A stretch of 64,000 nt of DNA from Pipra filicauda (taxonomy: Eukaryota; Chordata; Aves; Passeriformes; Pipridae): the NCBI RefSeq assembly GCF_003945595.2, contig NW_024104365.1, positions 8,093,049 to 8,157,048 of the forward strand. Reading direction: 5' to 3'. This document shows, piece by piece, positions 13,370 to 24,500 of this stretch (the stretch's first letter is position 1; each line of letters opens with the position of its first letter). Both the position numbers and the translations under genes were made by a program. The notes below the pieces were generated by a model. That model made no database searches, had not been told where the DNA came from, and saw only the letters and a program-made list of their open reading frames with translations.

Positions 13370-14625
13370 AGTGATTCTAAGATCTGCAGAGGAATCCAAG
13401 AGATTCCTGGTTACTTTAAGTGGAAGTTGAACAGCAAGGATCTCTTAGGTGACTGTACATATCTCAGACACAGCCTTTGTGAGGTTTTTCATTTTTTTTC
13501 GTTTATGGGGAGTGAACAAATCAGTTATCCCACTATCAATCACCAAGCTATGAATTCACATATCCTCAATACTCAGAGCTGCTCCTTAAATCTCAAGACC
13601 TTCCCTTAATGCCCTGTTTAAAAACAAACTCAAGGCAGCGCAGCACACCCAGGCAGAGCCATAATCCAGGATGGCATTTTTATCTAGCAAGTTATTTTTT
13701 ATTAGCTTTCTATTCCTTAGTAGGAACCCCTCGAGGGTTGAGTTGTAGAGAATTCACCAGGATACCAGTTCAGCTTCCCCACGACCGACTTAATATCCGT
13801 GGCATCTGCCCTCCACTGAACATTATATCACCCATCTGGGCCAGAGGAGAAGGGGGGGTCTGGGCAGGGAAACATGGCTCAGACAGCATTCCTTGCATGA
13901 TGATTAGGTCTGGTCCAGTGATCCGGAATAATAATCTGAAGGCTCACTAAGCATAATGGGTTCAGAGCCACCCGAGCCTGGTCAGACCTTCCCATGAGCA
14001 TCCTTTACATGTGTTGTGGGTGTGTTTCGCATGTCTCATCAGTGTCAGGGTGCTGACATCTCATTATGCAACCAAGGTGGAAGTGGACAGGTACTGAGCG
14101 AGCATTAGAACTTCTCTTTTCCCTTTTATTATTTAATTCACATCTTCCCATTATCCAGTGTATCGCGAAGCTGTGAGCTAATTAAGTCCTGTGGGATATA
14201 CAATCAGCGCTGGATTTTCCCCCCCCTTCTCTTTTCAGAAGGTTAAATTGCATTATATACCAATAGAAAAAATAATTGTGCAACTTTTCTCAGATAATAA
14301 CAGAGCAAGTTACAAACACTAATGATGCTGAATGCAACAGTGGGGCAGAGGCCTTCTGCTTACTTCAAGTGACCTAATTAAGTCATACAGGACAAAAATA
14401 CTTCAAACATAAAGTGAGACAAGAGCTTAAATCATGTTTCTAAAGAAAATCATAACTATTCTCTGGGGCATAGTGGGCCACAAAGCAGACCCCAAGAAAG
14501 TCCAAGTTGAATTCAAATTTCATTAAGTCTGCCATGAAACTCATAGGTATCCAGACAGCCACTTGAAACTCCCAGAAATTTGGAGAGTCCTCTAGATCCT
14601 GAGATGAGCCCAGCTCAGACTGTAA

Positions 14626-14681
14626 CAATGGACCTGATATTCTTGGAGATCTTTTCCAACTTCAGTAATTCTTTGATTCAT
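14626..14681 (+). mobile_element. CR1: CR1 LINE tail remnant
   Basis: A 55-bp remnant: ttggagatcttttccaactt, then aattctttgattca. Strongly decayed. Confidence 0.7.
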
Positions 14682-15481
14682 GCAAGCAACAGCTCAGGGA
14701 CCAGATTTTGTGGAACCTGCCAGAAAATACAGCTGTTTTCCTGAGGATTCTGCCCAAAAGCTTTTGAAGGGATTCAACCTATACAGCAAATTCAAGTGCC
14801 TGACTCAAGGGAGTAACATGAAGATGACAGCCTGCATTTTCAAAAAATAACTTTCTGACTTTTGATGATAACTACAAGCCAAATTTCCAGGTAAAGTTAT
14901 GTTGAAATCAGAGGTGAAAGGTCTCTCTTCCCTGCAGAATCAGGCAAATCTCACACAGATCATCCAAAAATTAAGGTATATAGTGTTAAGCTCTTAATTT
15001 TCATTAAAATAGAACTTTATATGCATTTATTGGTGGAAAAGGGAATTATGGAAATGGACAAAAATTCATCTATGAAGAGTTTGTATCCAGGTAAAACAAC
15101 CCTCTAGTACTTGGAGCTTCTCTCTAAGACAATAAAAGTTCAAAGTACCAATATCTTTAATGCTGAACATGAGCAATTGGTAACAGGGTTGCTGAAAGCA
15201 TCACAGAAACACAGACTTGGAAGAGGTCACCATCTTACCCATCCTCTTTCATACAGCCACCATGCTCCTTCCCAGCACCTCTGGAGCTTCTACCCAGCAT
15301 TCTCCCACCAGGAGACTGATGTCAAACCTTTTCACATTCACAGTCTACATTTGCCTCATTTTCAGCCTACCAAATCCATTCGTCACAATAATCTCTTCCT
15401 TACTATTTTGAGATACATGAACAGGTCCTATTATGCATTTAATAAAACTGATGGAAAAATTACTTTACCCTAAAACTTGTA

Positions 15482-15641
15482 TCATAAAATCATAGAATAT
15501 CCTGAGTAGAAAAGGACCCACAAGGATCATTGAGTCCAACTCCTGGTCCTGCACAGGACAACTCTAAGAATCCCACCACATGGCTGAGAGCATTGTCCAA
15601 ACACTGCTTGAAATCTGGCAGCCTTGGTATCATGACCACTT
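15482..15641 (-). mobile_element. CR1: CR1 LINE 3' fragment
   Basis: The tail is tcataaaatcatagaatatc, then gacccacaaggatcattg, the same subtype as the copies at 1693 and 15841. Confidence 0.92.
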
Positions 15642-15840
15642 GTATCCCTTAGACTCAAGTTCCCAGAACCAACCTTCTACATTTATTTATTTGTTTATTT
15701 TCTGTTCTGAGCCAAGGCTTTCCTCTCTTCTTGCCAGTGCCTGTTCATTCCACACTCTTGACAGTATAAACCTCTGTCATCCATTCTACATCACCTCTTT
15801 TTGCTTACAATGCTGTCCTGGAGCTAATCCTGCTCCATCA

Positions 15841-16230
15841 TCACACAATCACAGAATATGCTCAGTTGGAAGGGACCCACAAGGATCATTGAGTCCAACC
15901 CTTAGCCCTGCAAAGGACCATCCTTAAGAGTCACATCACGTGCCTGAGAGTATCATCTAAATGTTCCTTGAGCTCTGTCAGCCTTGGGGCCATGACCACT
16001 GCCTGGGGAGCCTGTTCAGTGCCCAACCACCCTTTTTCTAATATTCAACCTAAACCTCCCCTGACACAACTCCAGGCCATTCCCTGGATCCTGTCACTGG
16101 TCCCCACAGAGCAGAGCTCAGTGCCTGCCCCTCGTCTTCCCCTCACAAGGAAGTTGTAACTGCAGTGAGGTCTTCCCTCCATCTCCTGTTCTCCAGCTGA
16201 ACAGACCAAGCGCCCCCATCCAACCATCCC
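15841..16230 (-). mobile_element. CR1: CR1 LINE 3' fragment, long
   Basis: About 390 bp. The tail is cagaatatgctcagttggaa. It lies 200 bp from a second copy of the same subtype and strand, so the two are separate insertions or a local duplication. Confidence 0.92.
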
Positions 16231-16476
16231 TGCCCAAACCCTCCCACAAAGCCCACCTGGGCTGTGTTCTCAGCCTGCCTGGTCATCCCTCAGCTGGCAG
16301 AAGAAGAAGCAGAAAACAAATCACTGAGCAGTGCAGCTGTGCTGGGAACAGCCATGGATCATGCCCATTTTTTATGGAGTGCTTTGAGATCCTTGCATGA
16401 GCGTGCAATAGGAGTGCCAGATGTTATTATAAAGAGATGCAGACCCATTACTTGTACACAGAGTTGTGCTGCCTGC

Positions 16477-16513
16477 TAATAGCACCATTATCCTAAGGCA
16501 CGTGGTGCTATTA
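16477..16513. repeat. Perfect 11-bp inverted repeat (hairpin)
   Basis: taatagcacca (16477-16487) and tggtgctatta (16503-16513) are exact reverse complements with a 15-base loop. The surrounding sequence is unique and AT-rich. Confidence 0.9.
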
Positions 16514-18440
16514 ATGCATTTCACTGCTTAGTGCTGAACCTGGGGACCATTTTTTCCACTGGAAAGGTAAGGCCAGTTCCCATGACATGATTTAAACCTC
16601 CACAGTGAAGCAGGCGAACGCTGCACCAGGTCGTAAATCTTAACGGGATGCTGTCAGCTAGAAAGGGACCAAAATTGAAACCATTTATCTGAACTCCCCA
16701 CCCATCCACCTCTGCTCACCCAAGCCAGTTTTGGGAAGAGGGATAAAATGATTCCAAGTGCCCACCGGGTTCATTAAGCAGCGGCAAATCCCAGATCTAA
16801 AGTGCTGCTGTTTTCATCCTGCTCTGAACGAATTTGTTCATTCAGGACACTTAGGACTTCCTTGATTTTCCCTACTCTGAGCAGGAAACCATAGTAGGGA
16901 CAAATCTTGCTACCTTTTCCTATTCTTGCTCCCTCCAAAGCCAAAAGACAACCTGTGATCCTCTACAGGACCTGTGACACAGCTGAGCTGCTCAGATCAC
17001 AACTTGCAGCAGGTAATGCCCCTGTAATGCTCCAAACCAGGCTTTGGGGCTGTAGAGATGCTCTTATCCCATTTGGGAAGGAAAATATGAATATAAGGAT
17101 TCATATAAGAAAATATCTCTTCCCTTTGCTGGCCTCCTGCAATAACCAACTAGCAATTTCTCTGGGGTTGATTTTCTTCTTAGCTGGGCATGTTTCTGAC
17201 ACAATAATTAGCAGGGCTGATGAGCAAACAAACACTAATAGGTAACAGGCTACATGTGACATTCCTTCACAGACCAAGGACAGGCTTAACAGAATGAAGG
17301 AAAGCAATTGTGTTTTAGGATACTCAGCTGTAATACATTCCTGTAATGTAGATTTACAGGGGGAGTGTTCAGAGACTCCTACGTGTAGAATAGGTCAGAT
17401 ATAGAATAATCAGAGAGAGAATCTCATGCTGAAAAAGCACTAAAATAAATGTCTGCCACGACACTGCAGATACTTTTGGGGTGGCAGACTAAATTTAAGT
17501 TCCTTAGATACAGGGAATATTGCAGATAGAGTTAAAAATTCCCATGGTAGCTTTAACATTGATGGTCAACTTCAGTTTCCTAAGTTTTAACTGTACTAAA
17601 AAGACTGTGATAATTTGATTTAATAGATAAAAACCAGCATTTGTTTTTTATCATAAATCAGGTGTGTAACTATTCCCCCTGACACTGCTCTGTACATGGT
17701 GGGTCTAAACCACTCCTCAGGAGTTGTTCATTTAGGAAAGGATGGTGACAATGGGACATTTGGTGTTCAGCAAATATCCAGCCCCTCTGAATTTCTTCTT
17801 ACAGGTGGCACAACCCAGTATTCAGCTCAACGTCCCCAAAAACTCTGCAAAACTATGAGGACTCTAAAAGTACATTTTAGATTTGCAATGAACATTTTTC
17901 GGTACAGAAATGCTGGTAGTTTAGAATGAGAGCTTTTTGTCATCAGCTCTTTGCATATATCTTTTTTTCTTGCTACACCCACAGATTGCACTGGGAAGAC
18001 TGTCCCATTTTCCTCCAGCTACTGAAAAGAAGCAAAACCCAAATATAACCAGAGCTGCACAAATGCTGAATTCTAAGTCTGTGCCAGAGAGCTGAAACTC
18101 TGCACCTCATGGCTAAGATTTCTGCTCAACAGAAAAAAACACTTTTAAAGCAGAATTGAATTCATATAAAAAAAGGAGAGTGTTAAAAAAGATATATATT
18201 GGCCAGAAAATAAGGTAAAGCTCATTTATGTCTCATAAAATACATGATTAACCATAGTTAACCATTAATTCAGCTGTGCTGCATTAGAACTGCTATTCAA
18301 AGTTGGAAAGCATTTAATATTATATATTGCTGCTGCTCAGCCTAAATTGTTTTTTTTCTTGCCCCCCTTTAAATGTACACAATATTACAAATTTAATTTT
18401 AAGCTGTTTGAATCAGTCTGTAAAAAAGATTTGATTATAC

Positions 18441-18591
18441 CTGAGTGTTCTGGCCCCAGTTTTTCCATATCTCAGTAATCTTGGCAGTAATTGGCTGATT
18501 AGCTCCCTCACACTCCATCTCTGCCTCAGTTTCCATGGTAATGTTACAGGAGCTATTATAGATGAGAACTTCATCTCTTTCCACTTTAGGG
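18441..18591 (-). CDS. PKHD1: PKHD1 exon 35
   Basis: 151 bp, phase 2 to phase 0. The acceptor is cttctcgtttcag and the donor is tcag|gtataa. It encodes [20 protein letters not shown] then [20 protein letters not shown] and GQNTQ. Its size and phases match human exon 35 as I recall them. I matched it by position, phase and TIG-like cysteines rather than by residue-level memory, so it is slightly less certain than the others. It should lead into the first G8 domain, which I did not find. Confidence 0.83.
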
Positions 18592-21500
18592 CTGAAACGA
18601 GAAGGGAGGTTAAATGGGGTGTCATCAATCTTAATGAAATGCAATTATTTTTACTCTTATTAATCATTGCAAGCCATTAGCTTGTGGCAACTCCTGGCCA
18701 CCATTTGTCAAACTTTGCAAATTTCTGTAATTTTGTTTCCATTCTTTTATTGTTTATTTGTTTTTTTCCCCCCTTTATCTGCACACACTCAGGATGAAAA
18801 TACATGCAGTAAATATCTCTCGGTGATGCTTTTTTGCTTCCCCAAACTATTATAAACAGGAGCAAATGCCATTCTAGGACCAAGGCAGGGAGATAAGTGC
18901 AGACAACAGCGAGGGAATCAGCAGTGTTAGGATCAAAGATGGACTCCTGCATGGAGTAGGGTTTGCTCCTGTCTCCCCCCTCCCCATCTTACTCACACTT
19001 AGCAATGGGGAATGAATAACTCGCAATTCCCCTAGGGCAAGTGGAGAAATTGGAAAAACCACACAACTGGCTAACTGGTCCCTAATTCCAACTGTGAAAA
19101 AATGAGCTCATTTAGGGGTTCCAATTCCTGCTACCCAGCTGATTGCAGCGATGCTTTGTTGCTAACATTGGAACATTAACTTAGTAAATTAATTAAACTT
19201 ACTTAACAGCCCAGACTAAGCAGATTCGATATATGTGCCAGTTATACCAGCAGACGTTTGCTCCAAAGCCTCTCCTTGCAAAGAGGGAAGAAGTAATAGA
19301 AAAAGTAGTGCGAAAGAAAAATTTTTTTTCCTTGATTTTCCTGCTGAAAGTTGCTGATTTTGGTAGTGTTTCATTATGGGGAGCTATAGGATTCAATATA
19401 TGGTTTAGCGAGCATGGTGGTACTGGATTAACAATTGGACTTAATGATCTTAGAGGTCTTTTCCAATCTTAATGACTGTATGATTCAAAAGGGGGGGGAA
19501 ACTTCTAAATTTATTTTTGCAGGCCTTGGCTCAGGACAGGATAATCCAATGTCACTTTTCATTCCTTCTTTGGCCATTGCTCCTTCTCCCTCCTCTCCCC
19601 ACCCCACCAACCAGACACATACCTGCAACCTGTAGGAAGAAGGGCAGAAAGGAGATGAGTGACAGCAACACCAACACGACTCAGAAATTACATCACTTTC
19701 CTGAATGGCTAAGAAAGGACAGAGTTCTCTCAGGAAAGGACAACGTGATTTACTCAACAAAATAGAGGATCAGAGAGGCAGGACCAGGATTTTCAGACGT
19801 CTTCAGGTTCCCATATAATAGGGTTTGCTAAAGTGTCAAAGTTAGAATTATGGAATGGTTTGGGTTTGAAGGACCTTGAAGATCATCTCATTCCAAGTCT
19901 CTGCCATGGACAAGAACACCTTCCCCTACACCAGGTTGGTCCAGCCTGGTCTTGAACACTTCCAGGGATGGGGCAGCCACAGCTTCTGTGGGTAACCTGT
20001 GCCAGGGCCTCACCACCTTCACAGGGAAGAATTTCTTCCTAATACCTGGCAAAAATCAACCCTTTCTCGGTGTGAAGACATTTCCCCTTGTCCTGTCACT
20101 GCAGGCTCTTGTCCAAAGTCCCTCTCCAGCTCTCTGGGAGCCTCCTTAGGTACTGAAAGGTGTTCTGAGGTCTCCCCAGAGCTTTCTCTTCTCTGGGTTG
20201 AACGGTCCCAACTATCTCAGCCTTTCCTCAGAGCAGAGCTGCTCCATCTCTCTGATCATCTTGGTGGCCTCAACTGGACTCGCTCCAACAGCTCCATGTC
20301 CTTCCTGTACTGAGGACTCCAGTGCTGGACAGAGTGATCCAGGTGGGGCCTCATGAGAGTAGAGTAGAGGGGGGGAGAACCACCTCCCTTGACCAAAGTT
20401 CTACCAAAACTGACCAGCTGGAAAGCCAAGACTCAGAGCTTTGCTGGGAGGGTGATGATCAGGATGGTCTGATGACCCTGAAGGTTTTAAACTTTCATGC
20501 TGGATGCAGCAGCTCGCTCTACAGACAAAGCCCTGCTCTGACCATGCTTTTGTTGACCTTTTTTGAAGATTAAAGTGTTAAATGAAGCAGCCACATCAGA
20601 AACTACTAAAGTACTGCTAAAAAAGGCCTCTGCAAGTTGCTGAACCCCTTCAACGGTTACTTTTTTTTTTTTATGTATAAAAGAATTTTCCCTCTGCTGT
20701 ATCAATAATCAAAATCCAGCCATAGGGAACTGCACTTGCCTTTGATAGTAACACTTGGAGAAATGCTCTTGTCCTGTACAGTAATCCACTGGACTGGGTT
20801 ATCTTTCAAAACTGCAGAGTATTTATTTCTAATGCTCCAAGAAAAAAGTGCATCTTTTAAATTACCAACACTTTCAAAGGCAGAAGGGGGTGGTAGTTGG
20901 CTGGATGCAGGGCATGGGCCCAATTTACCAGACATTAAAAGCAATCCAAGGACCTTTGAGTGGTTTTCATGTTTTTGTTTGCTTGTGTGTTTGTTTATGT
21001 TTGGGAGATTTTGTTGTGTTTTTTCAATAAACAAGCTTTGTTTGTAAGCAAACAGAGGTTCCCTCCTGTCATCATGTAACCACGTCCTGAAACACTGATG
21101 CTGGAAAACTGTCAACAAATTGCAGTGATTAAAGGAAAAGTAATAAAAGGAATTAATTATTAAAGAGAATTCAGGAATGTACATTGATACAGGTGTTGTT
21201 AATGGCAAACCTTGCAACTCTTCTAAGGAAAATGCTTTTGCCACTGTGTGTTCACAAAGGATGGGCTGTGGTACAGACTAGAAAAGGAAAAGATTTATTT
21301 AAACCACTGTAAAAAGTTGCCCAGAGAAGCTGTGGCTGCCACATCCTTGGAAGTGTCCAGGTCCAGTTTGGACAGGGCTTGGAGCAACCTGGGATAGTGG
21401 AAGGTGTCCCTGCCCATGGCAGGGGGTTGGAACAAAATGAGATTTAAGGCCCCATCCAACCCAAACCACTCTGTGATTCTATAAAATTCATAAGAAAGAA

Positions 21501-24500
21501 TGGGAGAGATTCAATGTGCACTTCAACCAGGAATTAATTCAGTAGTTTTGTCCCCATCCTGGTACAAATGTCTTAGCTCTTGAGCATTTGCACAGAACTT
21601 AAATTAATATATATTTTTATCATTGTTAGTCATTATTATTAACTACAGCAATCAATGTGTATTACTTCAGGAATTCACCAAATAGTTCTTTTCTGGTTGG
21701 AACACTTTAGTTTTCTAACACTGCACAGATTTCATGAATATTTTGAAATGAAACATTTTTCTGAACAGAAATGTGGAATAAAAAAGTTTTCAGAAGTGCT
21801 GAAATAGGTCAGTTTGAATGATTTAAATCTCTCTCTTTCTTCCCAGATTTCTCAAATCAGGAAACTCATTTGAAAACAAACAAATCTTTGTCCCCGCTTC
21901 CCTTTAGCAAGAAGCAGTTTAGAAATAGATACACCAGAAAAAAACATCAGGACTCTGGAAAACTACTCAGGAGCCCAAGTTTGAATTTCTAACTAAAAGA
22001 CAAGCATGAGCACAATAAAGATGACAATACGAAAGAGGTTGAAGAAAATTAGTTAAAATTAGTTAAATTTCAGGGATTTTTTCCAAAATCAGTTAAATTT
22101 CAGGGGTTTTTTTCCCCTCTAGGACTCCCTACTCTTGTCCTCCCCATTTCCTGGGATGTTACAGGACATTACCAGTGCACAGTATGACTGTGGACACTTG
22201 GCCAGTTGTATAGATCAGGGCAGAATTCTGTCTTCCTTCCACTCAATAGGAAAATAATTTCTTTCTCCCTAATAATGATTTTCTCAAAACTGACAAGAAT
22301 TTTCTTAAGTCCAGACCTTATGAAACCTAAGTCAGATTTAAAAAAATGATGGGGAGGAAATGACAGACTGACAGGTAGGTGCTGTAACTGTGAAAATCTT
22401 TTTTTTTCTTTTTTAAATTAATTTCATTTTTAGACTTCTACTTTTTATATTTTTAAACAGGTTAAAAAAATTGTGCAATTTGTGTCTTTGTAAAATAAAT
22501 GCCAGTTGTTTTTTTTTCCTGAGGAATGCTGGGTATCCAGAACTCCCTCTGGTGATTCACAACACCAGCTTTGATGTGAGGATCAGGTAGGAATGGGGAC
22601 CAAATCTCTGCAATTCCACTGAAATACCTGGACTGTGGCAAGATGCAGCAACCAGGAGTGGATTTACCATGTCCAGCAAATCATGGGCAGTGCATTACAG
22701 CACTGTTCTAACTCTCTATTTATTTAATAACTTTTGGAAAGTTTTGCTCATCTCACTCCAGTACCTAAAAGAGGGCTTACAAGAAAGCTAGAGAGGGACT
22801 TTTCACAAATACATGGAATGATAGGACACAGGGGTATGCCTTAATTTGAAGGAAGGGAGATTTAGGTTAGGTATTAGGAAGAAATTCTTTACTGTGCGGA
22901 TGATGAGACACTGGTACAGGTTACCCAGAGAAGCTGTGGATGTCCCACCCCTGGAAGTGTCCAAGGCCAGCTTGGACAGGGTTTGGAACAACCTGGGATA
23001 GTGGAAGGTGTCCCTGCCCATGTCAGGGGGTTGGAACTTGATGAGTTTTAAGGTCCATTCCAATTCAAACCATTCTATGATTTGTCTGTTTATTCCCTAA
23101 TTCAGACATCCTCTTACTCCTGGAAGTAAATGCCTTGCAGGTATAAATCCCTACTATGCCATCAAAGACAACAGTTCCAGATTATACTCCTGGACAACTT
23201 GGCTTTGGATTTGCAAAGCCTGAGCCATAAGTGCCTGAGCACCCTTGCTGAGCAAATATTGCACAGCCTGATGAATTTACTCTGTGACTCTTTACTTGGG
23301 AAACTACTTGGAGAGAGGAAGGATGGGGATGGGGGGGGGAGAAAGAAGGGGGGGAAAGTAGGAAAAAAAAGGCTTATGCTTTTCATAATGCCTAATCTTT
23401 TTTCCCATTGGCATTCACCAGATGTTGCTTTGGATCAGAAGATAAATATTAAAACCTAAGAAGGAACAAAGCAGGCTGTTTACGAGATGGATTTTCTGAT
23501 GTCTCTCAAACACTTTAAAGATGGGAGGGAAGGAGGGGGGTAGAGATGCTTTGATAGGCACAAGGAATGAATTTCACAACCCAGCGGAGCTCTCTAGTGG
23601 TCTCAAGGCTAAATTGCTCTATTGGCATCAACCTAAGAATTAGGAATTTCACAGACTATGCTGAGTTGGAAGGGATCCACAAGGGATACACAAGGATCAT
23701 CGAGTTCAACCCTGCATAGGACCATCCCAAGAGTCACACCATATGCCTGAGAGTATTGTGCAAATGCTCCTTGAGCTCTGGCAGCCTTGGTGCTGTAGTC
23801 GTGTCTCTAGGAAGCCTGTTCCAGTACCCAAACACCCGCGGGGGGAAGAGACTTTTTCTAATATCCACCCTAAACCTCCCCCAACACAACTTCAGGTCAT
23901 TCCCTTGCAATTTGATCCTTCAGTCCATCATTTGGCAGGGGCCAATTCTGCAAAAGGTAGAATAACCTCTGTGGGATGTTATTCATGGATGGAGTTACCC
24001 AGCTGTTGGAGAGATACAGCACTAACCTGGCAAAGAGTCCAGCAAAACACCTCTGGGGTGGGGTGGTGTCCCTGTGGTGCCACTGAGGGGGGCTGTCCTC
24101 ACAGACATAGAGGTAGGACACAGATCCTTTCTGCTGGTAGGGACCCACTGTGACTTGGACATCACATTCAATGAAGGTGGCTCTGTCTTCTCTACAGTCA
24201 GCAGAAGAAGGTGTCAGGCCACAGAGAGTGGCCAAAGAAGCTGCAAAGACAGGAGAGGGAAGAAATAACCCAAATAGCGTATTTTACTACTGACTTGTGT
24301 CACTGGAGAAGGTGTCCTTGCCCACAGCAGGGAGGTTGGAACTAGATGAACTTTAAGGTCCCGTCCAACCCAAACTATTCCATGATTCTTTGACTCCTGA
24401 TGTGCACCCAGCCTCTCTTTAGGTGCATCCTTTTCAAGGATGAGTAGATCTTCATGCTGCTCCTTTGTGCGAGCAAGCACGTAACCTCCGCTGTGTGCTG

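Larger units (their letters stand above)
1..18440 (-). other. Intron 35 (partial), no exon recognised
   Basis: This stretch continues the PKHD1 intron after exon 35. It holds the CR1 copies, A-rich and pyrimidine tracts listed separately. I searched the minus strand for exon 36 (phase 0 entry, start of a G8 domain) and saw no convincing candidate. Long unique parts with nothing recognisable: 1-980, 2010-4790, 6170-8150, 8400-10740, 11380-11680, 11960-12970, 13120-14620, 14690-15480, 16240-18440. A missed short exon cannot be excluded. Confidence 0.7.
18592..24026 (-). other. Intron 34
   Basis: 5.4 kb between exons 34 and 35. It contains five CR1 copies, a G-rich tract near 23.3 kb and an unexplained 180-codon minus-strand open frame at 20702-21244. 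The part 21500-22750 is AT-rich and unique apart from a 30-bp direct duplication at 22061-22115. Confidence 0.85.

Noticed and set aside
17940..18030. Minus-strand acceptor ttgcttcttttcag close to exon 35, considered for exon 36
   Set aside because: The required phase 0 frame begins with TAG and no G8-like residues follow.
18592..18650. Upstream extension of exon 35 to another acceptor near 18628
   Set aside because: The cttctcgtttcag acceptor at 18592 has the better pyrimidine tract and the only phase that fits exon 34. It also gives 151 bp, the expected size.
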